DNA of 26,622 nt from Pseudomonadota bacterium (GTDB lineage: Bacteria; Pseudomonadota; Alphaproteobacteria; Rhizobiales; Xanthobacteraceae), in contig JAEWFG010000179.1 of assembly GCA_023388935.1 (NCBI GenBank), positions 1 to 26,622 of the forward strand, given 5' to 3'. The stretch's first letter is position 1. Each line of letters begins with the position of its first letter. A program made the position numbers and the translations under genes. The notes under the pieces are model-generated. The model was not told where the DNA came from. It saw nothing but the letters and a program-made list of their open reading frames with translations, and did no database searches. This document shows, one piece after another, positions 6,924 to 17,427 of the stretch.

Positions 6924-8165
6924 TTACGACCTGTAATCCCCATTGATCGCGACATACTCCTTGGTGAGGTCGCAGGTCAGCACGCGGTCGCGGCCCTTGC
7001 CGAGGCCGAGCGAGACCTTGATCGCGATCTCGGGCGCCTTCATCGCTTCCGACACCTGCGCCTCGTCATAGGACGGATCGCGCGCGCCGCTCTTGGCGAC
7101 GCGGATGCCGTTGAAGGAGATCGAGAGCTTGTCGCGATCGGCCGGCTCGCCGGCCTTGCCGACCGCCATCACCACGCGACCCCAATTGGCGTCCTCGCCG
7201 GCGATTGCGGTCTTGACCAACGGCGAGTTCGCGATCGACATCGCGATCTTGCGCGCCGAGGCCTTGGTCTTGGCACCCTCGACGGTGATCTCGACCAGCT
7301 TGCGTGCGCCTTCGCCGTCACGGGCGACCTGCTCGGCGAGATTGGCGAGCACCTGGTTGAATGCCTTGACGAAGGTCTTCAGGCGCGGATCGCTGGCACG
7401 GCTGATCTTTGGCGCGCCGTGCGCGGCGGCGGCGCCCGTCGCGAAGGCGAGCAGGGTATCCGAAGTCGAGGTGTCGCCGTCGATCGTCACCGCGTTGAAA
7501 GTGTCTTCGACACCGCTCTTGAGCAGCGCCTGGAGCGCGGCGGGCGCGATCGGCGCGTCGGTGAAGATGAAGGACAGCATCGTCGCCATGTCGGGCGCGA
7601 TCATGCCGGCGCCCTTGGCCATGCCGTTGATGGTGACCTTGGCCTTGCCGAGCTTGACCGTCGCGGTCGCGACCTTCGGAAAGGTGTCGGTGGTCATGAT
7701 CGCCTTGGCCGCGGCGAGATAGTCGCCGGGCTCGGCAGCCTCGGCCAGCCGGCCGAGCACGCCGTCGAACTTGGTCGCATCCAGCGGCTCACCGATCACG
7801 CCGGTCGACGCCAGGAAGATTTCGCCCTCGCTGCAGCCGACGGCCTTGGCCGCGATCTTCGCGGTCAGCGCGGTGGAGGCGCGGCCGGTCTTGCCGGTGA
7901 AGGCATTGGCATTGCCGGAATTGACCACCAGCGCGCGCGCCTTGCCGCCCTTCAGCTTGGCGCGGCACCATTCCACCGGCGCGGACGGGCATTTCGACCT
8001 GGTGAAGACGCCTGCAACAGCGGTTCCCTTGTCCATCACCGCCAGCAGCACGTCGGTGCGGTTCTTGTAGCGGATGCCGGCCTCGGCCGTCGCGAGACGG
8101 ACGCCCGCGATCACGGGCATGTCGGGAACGTGTTTCGGGGCGAGCGGGGAGACGGTTGAGGACAT
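6924..8165 (-). CDS. argJ: bifunctional glutamate N-acetyltransferase / amino-acid N-acetyltransferase
   Basis: A 413-residue ArgJ. It transfers the acetyl group from N-acetylornithine to glutamate and so recycles it in arginine biosynthesis. Bifunctional forms also acetylate glutamate from acetyl-CoA. The autoprocessing site KGAGMIAPDMATML lies at 184-197, with Thr195 as the new N-terminal nucleophile after cleavage at Ala194-Thr195. The NSGNANA motif is at 82-88. Length and motifs are normal. It follows the prolyl isomerase gene on the same strand after 101 nt containing a strong hairpin, so it may or may not be cotranscribed. Whether it is mono- or bifunctional cannot be read from sequence alone. 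Confidence 0.95.
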   Translation of the reverse strand: MSSTVSPLAPKHVPDMPVIAGVRLATAEAGIRYKNRTDVLLAVMDKGTAVAGVFTRSKCPSAPVEWCRAKLKGGKARALVVNSGNANAFTGKTGRASTALTAKIAAKAVGCSEGEIFLASTGVIGEPLDATKFDGVLGRLAEAAEPGDYLAAAKAIMTTDTFPKVATATVKLGKAKVTINGMAKGAGMIAPDMATMLSFIFTDAPIAPAALQALLKSGVEDTFNAVTIDGDTSTSDTLLAFATGAAAAHGAPKISRASDPRLKTFVKAFNQVLANLAEQVARDGEGARKLVEITVEGAKTKASARKIAMSIANSPLVKTAIAGEDANWGRVVMAVGKAGEPADRDKLSISFNGIRVAKSGARDPSYDEAQVSEAMKAPEIAIKVSLGLGKGRDRVLTCDLTKEYVAINGDYRS

Positions 8166-8198
8166 CGCGGGGCGCCTTGATGGGGTCTGGATATGCAG

Positions 8199-8221
8199 AT
8201 GGCCGGGCGATGCCCGGCCAT
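8199..8221. terminator. perfect hairpin between the prolyl isomerase gene and argJ
   Basis: A perfect 10-bp stem, ATGGCCGGGC (8199-8208) and GCCCGGCCAT (8212-8221), with a 3-nt loop. On the minus strand it follows the prolyl isomerase stop by about 45 nt and precedes argJ by about 33 nt. No T-run follows, so Rho-independent termination would be weak. It may attenuate readthrough into argJ or protect the 3' end. Confidence 0.5.
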
Positions 8222-8266
8222 TGCGATGTTAGATACTATCGGCGTCCGTGAAGTGACAGCGAATTC

Positions 8267-9208
8267 TTACTTCTTCGCCGGAGGAGCCATCTTGCTGTCG
8301 GACGGCTTGGCCGCGTCGGCCGGCTTCGCGTCCGGCTTGGCATCCGGCTTGGCGGCATCAGCCGCCGGCTGGTCCAGACGTTCGACCTTGGCCTCGGCAC
8401 GCAGCTTGGAGACATAGTCCGCCTGGGCCTTGCGGGTGACGTAGTTCTCGATCTGGGCCTTGACCTGATCGAAATCCGGCGCCTTGCGGTTGCGCTTTTC
8501 CTCGACCTTGATGATGTGCCAGCCGAACTGCGACTTCACGGGGTCGGAGATCTTGCCCGGCTCGAGCGAGAAGGCCACCGCCGAGAATTCCGGCACCATC
8601 TGCTCCTTGGTGAAGAAGCCGAGGTCGCCGCCATCGGCAGAACCCGGATCCTTGGACTTCTTCTTGGCGAGCTCGGCGAAATCGGCGCCCTTGTCGAGCT
8701 CGGCCTTCACCGCCTTGGCCTCGTCCTCGGTCTCGACCAGGATGTGGCGGGCGCGCACTTCCTGCTCGCCGGTGATCTGCTTGGAGGCCTCTTCATAGAC
8801 CTTCTTCATGGCGTCGGGGGTGGTGGCGGCCTTGCCCTCGTTGGCGAGCAGGCTGTCCATCAGCAGCCGGTTGCGGGCGAACGCCAGGCGCTTCTTGAAC
8901 TCCTCGCTGTCGGCGACCTTCTTGTCCTCGGCAGCCTTGGAGACGATCTTCATGTCGATCAGGAAGGACAGGACGTTTTCGTCCTTGGTCGCCGGGTCCA
9001 TCTGGGCGAGGCTCGGCCCGAGTTCCTCCTCGGCCATGGCGACGTCGCTCTTCTTGATCTCCGCGCCATTGACCTTGGCCAGCACCGGATCGTCAGCCGC
9101 CCGGAGCGGACCCGCGAACGCCAGGGTCAGCGCCAAGGCCAAGCCTCCGACCAGGGCGGACGCATGGCGGAAACGCTGGCCAGTGGTTACCGGGATCGAG
9201 GTGGTCAT
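8267..9208 (-). CDS. exported parvulin-type peptidyl-prolyl cis-trans isomerase
   Basis: A 313-residue protein from the ATG at 9208, chosen because AAAGGA lies 6 nt upstream; a longer GTG start lacks this. Residues 1-37 are a Sec signal peptide: basic RFRH, a hydrophobic core, and an LRA-A cleavage site. Residues 45-145 form a SurA/PrsA-like helical chaperone part. Residues 150-237 are the parvulin domain, with RARHILV (152-158), GGDLGFF (193-199) and FGWHIIKV (228-235). The last 35 residues are Lys/Pro/Ala/Asp repeats of low complexity. It should help fold proteins in the periplasm or outer membrane. It is divergent from secA, which exports such substrates, and upstream of argJ. Confidence 0.92.
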   Translation of the reverse strand: MTTSIPVTTGQRFRHASALVGGLALALTLAFAGPLRAADDPVLAKVNGAEIKKSDVAMAEEELGPSLAQMDPATKDENVLSFLIDMKIVSKAAEDKKVADSEEFKKRLAFARNRLLMDSLLANEGKAATTPDAMKKVYEEASKQITGEQEVRARHILVETEDEAKAVKAELDKGADFAELAKKKSKDPGSADGGDLGFFTKEQMVPEFSAVAFSLEPGKISDPVKSQFGWHIIKVEEKRNRKAPDFDQVKAQIENYVTRKAQADYVSKLRAEAKVERLDQPAADAAKPDAKPDAKPADAAKPSDSKMAPPAKK

Positions 9209-9559
9209 GGAAAATCCTTTTGTTGAAGCAGGGGGCTGCTCGAGCGGGGCGGACACTCGCCCAATTCAGGGGGGCTTGGCAACGCGAAAAGTCTGTCAAA
9301 ATGATGAATTAGCCGCAAGGTGGCCGCCGTTGACAAGGCTTGGGGCCGGCCATATCTCTGCCCGGTCGCGTCCATGGCGATGGCGTTTATTTTGCTGCGT
9401 TTTTGGCCGTTGAACCCTGACTTGCTCAATTCCCACCCATATGGCGGATGACCCCCGCAGTCGGGCACTGACACCACAAGGCGTCACGGTGAGTTGAAGG
9501 CAAGCGGGTGACAACCTCTTGGCTGCAACGCGGTTAATTCGCGAACACAGGAACTAGGC
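9209..9559. other. divergent promoter region, prolyl isomerase / secA
   Basis: 351 nt without a convincing gene. It holds a good sigma70-like promoter pointing to secA at 9330-9358 and a TTGACA on the minus strand at 9299-9294 with no matching -10 at 17 nt. The secA leader from that promoter would be about 195 nt, long enough for regulation, but I see no secM-like arrest ORF in it. Confidence 0.55.
9330..9358 (+). promoter_or_regulatory. predicted sigma70 promoter for secA
   Basis: TTGACA at 9330-9335, a 17-nt spacer, then TATCTC at 9353-9358. The -35 is a consensus match and the spacing is ideal; the -10 is weaker. Transcription would start near 9365, about 195 nt before the secA ATG. Confidence 0.5.
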
Positions 9560-12400
<2,841 letters not shown>

Positions 12401-12408
12401 CTTTCTTC

Positions 12409-12430
12409 GCCTCTCCCGCCGGGGGGAGGC
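12409..12430 (+). terminator. hairpin just after secA
   Basis: A 9-bp stem (GCCTCTCCC with GGGGGAGGC, one G-T wobble) with a 4-nt loop begins 9 nt after the secA stop. There is no T-run, but position and stability fit a 3'-end structure. The TCTCCC-rich sequence also resembles fragments of the repeat at the right end of the window. Confidence 0.45.
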
Positions 12431-12638
12431 GGAAAGCGAGCTGGAAGCGCGGATTCCGGGCAAGGAGCTCTCCACGAACCGAATTCTTGTCATCTCCGCG
12501 ACGATGACGAGATCTATTCTTTGCCTTGGGGCAAAGGCCGCACGATAGGCTCTCTCAACTAGCATCGAAGGCGAATATATTCTCAACTGGGGTGGACCCT
12601 TCGCTGGGCCAGCGCCTCCGAACGCTACCGCAAGAGGA

Positions 12639-12658
12639 GAGTGCTCTGGCAAGCACTC
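12639..12658. repeat. short inverted repeat in the island left flank
   Basis: GAGTGCT (12639-12645) and AGCACTC (12652-12658) form a perfect 7-bp stem around CTGGCA. It lies about 250 nt before the hydrolase-ATPase gene. It could be an operator or a remnant hairpin; the evidence does not decide. Confidence 0.35.
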
Positions 12659-12908
12659 GTATTTTCCTCGCTTCCATTTCAATGCAAGCTGTCGCGATTC
12701 CGCGGCGCCTTCGCCGGTGCGTACTCCCGAAAGCGTCTTGCCGCTAAGGGCTGCGCAATAAGTCAAATGGTTGTGGATCGCCTCTGGCGAATCAGTGGGT
12801 TTCTTGTCCCCTAGGGGCCCTTATCCTCTGTCTGATTGATTGAAGATTCCAGTTGGACTATCTCAGGGGTTGAGCACCCGATCAGCCAGGGCATGTCGGA
12901 GGGAGGCA

Positions 12909-14381
12909 TTGGGACAAAAACTGCTATTATTGTTCGTTCATGGACTCGGAGGAGACGAGACAACCTGGGGCCAATTCCCATCGCTTCTTAGGCAGGATCA
13001 GCAAGTATCAAATAGTATTGAGATCGCATTTTACGGCTACCCGACGAAACTGATCAGACTGCCGTGGACCAAACGGTCTAACCGTATCCAAGATCTTAGC
13101 AGAGCAATACGTACAGAGTTCGCTGCGCGGTTTCACTCCTACTCGAGTGTCATCATCGTTGCTCACAGCCTTGGGGGGCTCATCGCGCAGAAATTTATTA
13201 TCGAGGAGTTGAAGGGGGGAGCCCCTCTGAAAGTTTCTGGTCTCATTTCATTTGCAGTTCCTTCCGCAGGGGCAGGAATTGCGAGTCTGGGAGACATACT
13301 TTCGTTTCGGCACTTCCAAGTTCGGCAGCTCAGGAAGCAATCTGAGGTGCTAGAGTCGATCAACAGCGATTGGAGGGCTTTGAACTGCAATGAAAAGCTC
13401 AAAGTCGTGCGAGTGTACGGAGGACAGGACAAAATCGTCCCTCAGGTGCCAAACTCCGAATATCAGAGTGAATTCATTGCTGACGAAGATCACAGTAGTA
13501 TCGTCAAACCCAAGTCGAATAGGAGTACAGCCTATTTGATCGTACGGAACTTCGTACTTTCCCACATCGGCGTGAACGAACGCCCGCTCTTGCAATCGAA
13601 GAGCGTCGAAGTGCTGTTTGATGCGTATAGGTCCGAGTGCGAACCGTTCTATATTGAGCGCAGAGAAGACTTTCTTCTTAACGGTTATCTCTCGCGCCAA
13701 AATGTGTGGCTATTTGGGCCTAGTGGATTCGGAAAGACCGCGGCGCTAACGCGCTCCCTTATGCAAGGAGAGTCATTTCGCTTGGTTTCCCTCGGGCACT
13801 ATTCTGGCTGCTCAGTGAGGGAGTTGTTTGTCGCTCTGTATGAGGAGCTGACGTCCACTCAAGATCAGGCGCCTCTTCTGGATAGTTGGCCGAAATTGAT
13901 TCAAGCGATAGCGGAAGAGATGAACAATCTCTGCAATGCCGGTGTTAGGTGGATTTTTGTAGAAGAAATGCCGATCGGAGATCCGTATGATTTGGCCGAC
14001 TTTCTCAGTCGCCTCTCGTCCCTTCTTATCTTGCATAGTAAGTCTCGATCCGGTCAATCGGTCGCATTCGCCTTTTCGTCCATCAATGATCCAACCTCGG
14101 AACTAAGAGATTTGCAGCGTGTCTCGCAAATCCTAAAGGTAATCAAATTCGCGGAGTGGCGTAGGAGTGATATCGAAAAACTACTGCAAATGATTTTAGC
14201 AGAGTTGAGCATACAATTTTCTGAGGCGGACCAAGCGGAGATCCTTGCGGCTGCGCGCATGTCGCCCCGGTTTATCAAGGTTTTTTTTGGAAATTACCTC
14301 AGCCTCTTGCCAATGATGACTGAACCGCGAGCCGCCCTAGATGAGGCATTGACAAGCACTAAGCTCGAGGTGTTTCGATGA
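12909..14381 (+). CDS. alpha/beta-hydrolase fused to a P-loop ATPase (candidate defence effector)
   Basis: A 490-residue protein from a TTG at 12909, chosen because GGAGG lies 6 nt upstream; the frame is open back to a TTG at 12840. Residues 1-215 are a lipase-like alpha/beta hydrolase: oxyanion motif HGLGG (11-15), nucleophile Ser87 in VAHSLGG, probable Asp174 (GGQDKIV) and His195 (EDHSS). Residues 240-470 are a P-loop ATPase with Walker A GPSGFGKT (270-277), a Walker B-like WIFVEEM (348-354, Glu replacing the usual Asp) and an AAA-lid-like ARMSPRFIK near 449-457. No signal peptide or clear membrane helix is seen. Its stop overlaps the next start by 4 nt. GC is lower than in its neighbours. 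The architecture recalls NLR/STAND proteins with hydrolase effectors; function is unproven. Confidence 0.8.
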   Translation: MGQKLLLLFVHGLGGDETTWGQFPSLLRQDQQVSNSIEIAFYGYPTKLIRLPWTKRSNRIQDLSRAIRTEFAARFHSYSSVIIVAHSLGGLIAQKFIIEELKGGAPLKVSGLISFAVPSAGAGIASLGDILSFRHFQVRQLRKQSEVLESINSDWRALNCNEKLKVVRVYGGQDKIVPQVPNSEYQSEFIADEDHSSIVKPKSNRSTAYLIVRNFVLSHIGVNERPLLQSKSVEVLFDAYRSECEPFYIERREDFLLNGYLSRQNVWLFGPSGFGKTAALTRSLMQGESFRLVSLGHYSGCSVRELFVALYEELTSTQDQAPLLDSWPKLIQAIAEEMNNLCNAGVRWIFVEEMPIGDPYDLADFLSRLSSLLILHSKSRSGQSVAFAFSSINDPTSELRDLQRVSQILKVIKFAEWRRSDIEKLLQMILAELSIQFSEADQAEILAAARMSPRFIKVFFGNYLSLLPMMTEPRAALDEALTSTKLEVFR

Positions 14382-16942
14382 GCCGCATTTTGCAGCCCGT
14401 TACGATCATTCCAGGTGAGCTGTACGTAGAGAGAGCCGCAGATCGCCAACTACGTGGCATTGTGGAGGGGATGGGTAGGCCCGGCTATGTCTTAGTAGCT
14501 CGGCAGATGGGTAAGACCAATCTGTTGCTAAATGCCAGGCGCACATTGGAGCGACCTGACTTTCTATTCGTATATGTAGATTTATCCACAAGACTGGAGT
14601 CGTTGGAGCAGTATTTCGCTCTGTTGCTAAACACGGCTCACGCAGTTCATCCACAGCTATTCAATAGCTTGAGTACGCCGAACTTTCCCCGCGACGACTA
14701 TTCTGCCGCGACGTTCGACGGAATTCTTAGGGGTATCCTCAGAGATTACCGTGGTAAGCTTGCGTTCATTCTCGATGAAATTGATTCGCTCGCGAACTAT
14801 AGTTTCTCCGATCGTGTCTTTTCGCACATTCGGAGCATGTATTTCTCTCGTGCGAATTTTCCTGACTACGGCAGGGTGACTTACATCTTGTCGGGCGTCG
14901 CTGAGCCTTCAGAGCTAATCAAAGATAAGAATGTCTCGCCATTTAACATTGGCCAAAAGATATTTCTTAATGATTTTAGTGAGCAGGAGTTTGGATACTT
15001 TCTTCAGAAGGCCAAGTTGCACGTAAGCCGCGAGGTTGCTGACCGCATATTCTATTGGGCGGGAGGAAATCCTCGTATCACTTGGGAAATATGCTCTGAG
15101 GTGGAGGCGCTCCTTGAAGCTAGGTCAGTAACTGCAGCTGATGTGGATGAAATAACATCGAGCCTGTACGTCACGGCCTTCGACCGGGCTCCGGTCGACC
15201 ATATTCGTACCCTTGCGCAGACCGACCGCGAGATACGAGCTGCGATTAGAAGTTTGCGTTCCGGACATGTCTCCGAAATATCAGACAAGGTAAGGAGCAA
15301 GCTGTATCTCGCAGGTATCACCCGTATGCAGTCAGAGGGGGCTAGTGGCACGACATTGAAGATAAAGAACAAGGTTGTCGATGTTGCTTTGTCAGAACGT
15401 TGGCTGCAAGACGTCGAGCGACAGTCGAGAAGTATCCTGCAGTTGGCCCGCGAGAACTACGAAGAGAATCTTCACGAACCGGCTGTAGCCTTCTTCGAAG
15501 AATATCTAAATGATCATGAGATCGAGCCCGGCAGTACCGATGCCTATAGGCTCGCGGTCTCGTATTTTAGTACCCGGCGTTACGAAAGGGCCATCGATTG
15601 GTTGGCGGCCTACGCTGAACGAAGCGATTCGGTCGAAATACGGTCTGACGCCTTCTACATGATGGGACGATCCCACTTGGCGTTAGGAAGCTTTGATGCT
15701 GCGGCAGGAGCATTTCGTACTGTCATCCAGTTGGGCTCGACGCCTCTTGTTCCAATGGCGAAGGGTTTGCTCGCTTCTAGCTTGATTCAAGTGGATCCCA
15801 AGGGGAATGCGGCTGAGGTGCGCGAACTGTGTGAGAGTTCGCTTCAGCTTTCTGAGAACCTGAAAGCTGACCAGGCCTCCAACGCCAGAGTTGTTACTCT
15901 GCTAAATCTCGCTGCTGTTGAGGAGGTGGAAGGACGTAAGTCCGTCGCTCTTCAACTGATAGAGCGGGCGGAAGCAGAGAAATCACCTGCCTACCGCCCC
16001 ATCATCATACTAAACGCGCTAAAGCTGCTTGATGATGATGAAAAGAAGAACAGGATGCTTGATGAGCTCACTGACTGCGTGATGTCAGTTGCTTCTGCAC
16101 CTCAGGAACAGCGGTTGGATGGCTCTTGGGAGGCAATTTTTATCTCAGCGCTCGTGGCGCTAAGGCTTAACGGCAAGCTCGCTGATTTTGATCGCCTCTT
16201 GAAGTTCTATCTCGGGTCGAAAGAGGGAGCGTCACTCAGCGTGCCATCTCTCTATGTCGCGTTGTATAACGCTGCAGCTAAAGTCGATAAAGCTAATGCA
16301 AGAGTATTCTTGAGTGAGGTGATCGAGAAATTCGGAGATCAGACAGATGCTGTTCTCGAGGCAAGCAGAACGCTCGTCTTGTTTCAAAGTGACATCTCGG
16401 TTGCGTCGGACTATCTCTCCGCGCTAGCCAAGACAAGTTCAGCAGATTCGGGCATTACCGAAGCCGATCATGTGGCTATCGCTATAGTGGTAAGGTCTGC
16501 TTTGCGGGCAGGAGACATCGACACTCTTTCTAGAGTGGATAGTGTACCACAAGCCGTGAAGCTTGAGGGTGATGAGGCCACGCTAGGCGAACTCTATCAC
16601 GCGTCGTACGAGATCGCTCGACTTGAACGCTTGGGGCGCATCCCTGCGGCGCTGCAGTTGTCCAAGAAATTGGTCCGAATTCTGTTGGCAAATGGCAGGT
16701 CAGCCCGCCGCTTTAGTGATGATTCCCGTCAGTCAATTATAGCGATGGCTCAGACCATAATCGAGCGCTATTCGGATTTGGAGGAGACCCAGAGAGAGAT
16801 GAAGAAGTATGCCCGAAACGCAAAGGTCACTGTTTTATATGGTGACGGAAGGCAAGTTACTAGCAAGTTTAAGCTCGTGCAGAGAGATGTTGCGTTGGGA
16901 AAATGCCAGGTCATAACGGGGGCGGATGCGGAGTCCGATTAA
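14378..16942 (+). CDS. AAA-like (STAND-related) ATPase with TPR-like C-terminus
   Basis: An 854-residue protein. Residues 13-260 match the AAA-like domain of the AAA_35 type: LYVERAADRQL, Walker A VARQMGKT (40-47, no glycine at the first P-loop position), Walker B FILDEIDSL (130-138), then GVAEPSELI and SPFNIGQK near 173-194, a hallmark of that family. A GGNPRITWEIC segment near 228-238 leads into a probable winged-helix region (about 240-340). From about 345 to 820 the chain is alpha-helical with TPR-like pairs, clearest near 360-460 (AVAFFEEYL, RYERAIDWL, FDAAAGAFR). The last 30 residues look beta-rich. ATGA overlap with the hydrolase-ATPase gene implies coupled translation and a joint function, perhaps sensing or switching. 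Function unproven. Confidence 0.82.
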   Translation: MSRILQPVTIIPGELYVERAADRQLRGIVEGMGRPGYVLVARQMGKTNLLLNARRTLERPDFLFVYVDLSTRLESLEQYFALLLNTAHAVHPQLFNSLSTPNFPRDDYSAATFDGILRGILRDYRGKLAFILDEIDSLANYSFSDRVFSHIRSMYFSRANFPDYGRVTYILSGVAEPSELIKDKNVSPFNIGQKIFLNDFSEQEFGYFLQKAKLHVSREVADRIFYWAGGNPRITWEICSEVEALLEARSVTAADVDEITSSLYVTAFDRAPVDHIRTLAQTDREIRAAIRSLRSGHVSEISDKVRSKLYLAGITRMQSEGASGTTLKIKNKVVDVALSERWLQDVERQSRSILQLARENYEENLHEPAVAFFEEYLNDHEIEPGSTDAYRLAVSYFSTRRYERAIDWLAAYAERSDSVEIRSDAFYMMGRSHLALGSFDAAAGAFRTVIQLGSTPLVPMAKGLLASSLIQVDPKGNAAEVRELCESSLQLSENLKADQASNARVVTLLNLAAVEEVEGRKSVALQLIERAEAEKSPAYRPIIILNALKLLDDDEKKNRMLDELTDCVMSVASAPQEQRLDGSWEAIFISALVALRLNGKLADFDRLLKFYLGSKEGASLSVPSLYVALYNAAAKVDKANARVFLSEVIEKFGDQTDAVLEASRTLVLFQSDISVASDYLSALAKTSSADSGITEADHVAIAIVVRSALRAGDIDTLSRVDSVPQAVKLEGDEATLGELYHASYEIARLERLGRIPAALQLSKKLVRILLANGRSARRFSDDSRQSIIAMAQTIIERYSDLEETQREMKKYARNAKVTVLYGDGRQVTSKFKLVQRDVALGKCQVITGADAESD

Positions 16943-17427
16943 CGTCGATATTTAGCGGTTGCCCGAGGTGAACAGCGGCCGGCCGCCGGGAAAGCAAGGT
17001 CTCAAGAATGAGCCGCAAAATGGGCTGCAGAGTGAAAATTCGACGAATTTGATTCCCTTGGCTTAGTCCAGCAACAATCTGAACCGCTTGTTTTGTGAGC
17101 CAAAACCCGTTGGTGTTCAGGCGTCGTCTCGATCGCCAGCGAGCGCTCTTGGTCGTCTCACTCCAAAAATCTCACATTGTAAGGTATCAGACCTCGAGAT
17201 CGGATTTTATCGTGCTTCGTCGGCAAGATCCTGGTGCTCAGACGGCCAAAAACGCTTGCGTTCGAACTCTACGACGAATCTCTTGCCGGCTTTTCTAACA
17301 CGCGATTCTGGTGTCCGGCTCGGCGGACCGAGTCGTTGTGCGCTAATTAGGGATGAGCATCTGCGCTCGCAGACTAATTTCGGCTGTCAGAGCGGCAAAT
17401 TTGACGGGGGCCGTCTACTGTCCGCGC
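16943..17427. other. intergenic right flank of the accessory island
   Basis: 485 nt without a supportable gene. It contains the perfect 12-bp palindrome GCGGCCGGCCGC at 16975-16986, 32 nt after the ATPase stop, and an AATTCG-A-CGAATT inverted repeat near 17040. A 67-codon plus-strand frame from a GTG at 17095 has no ribosome site or recognisable similarity. The composition is intermediate between island and core chromosome, which suits decayed acquired DNA. Confidence 0.5.

Larger units (their letters stand above)
12401..12908. other. intergenic left flank of the accessory island
   Basis: 508 nt with no gene I can support. It opens with the hairpin after secA and continues as mixed-composition sequence that becomes AT-richer towards the right. 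It includes a perfect 7-bp inverted repeat at 12639-12658 and a CCCCTAGGGG palindrome near 12810. A minus-strand open frame across it reads into antisense secA and matches nothing I recognise. No tRNA or integrase remnant is visible. Confidence 0.5.

Noticed and set aside
5384..6955. 523-codon minus-strand open frame opposite the TadG-like gene
   Set aside because: Arg/His/Gly-rich shadow of a GC-rich gene; it also runs through repeat family B.
6918..8159. 413-codon plus-strand open frame opposite argJ
   Set aside because: Nearly same span as argJ, low-complexity Arg/Gly/His shadow; argJ has full family motifs.
17095..17298. 67-codon ORF right of the island
   Set aside because: GTG start without ribosome site, Arg-rich and unlike any protein I know; more likely decayed DNA.
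12401..17427. Direct repeats marking attachment sites at the island ends
   Set aside because: By eye I found only short partial matches between the two flanks, none long enough to claim.
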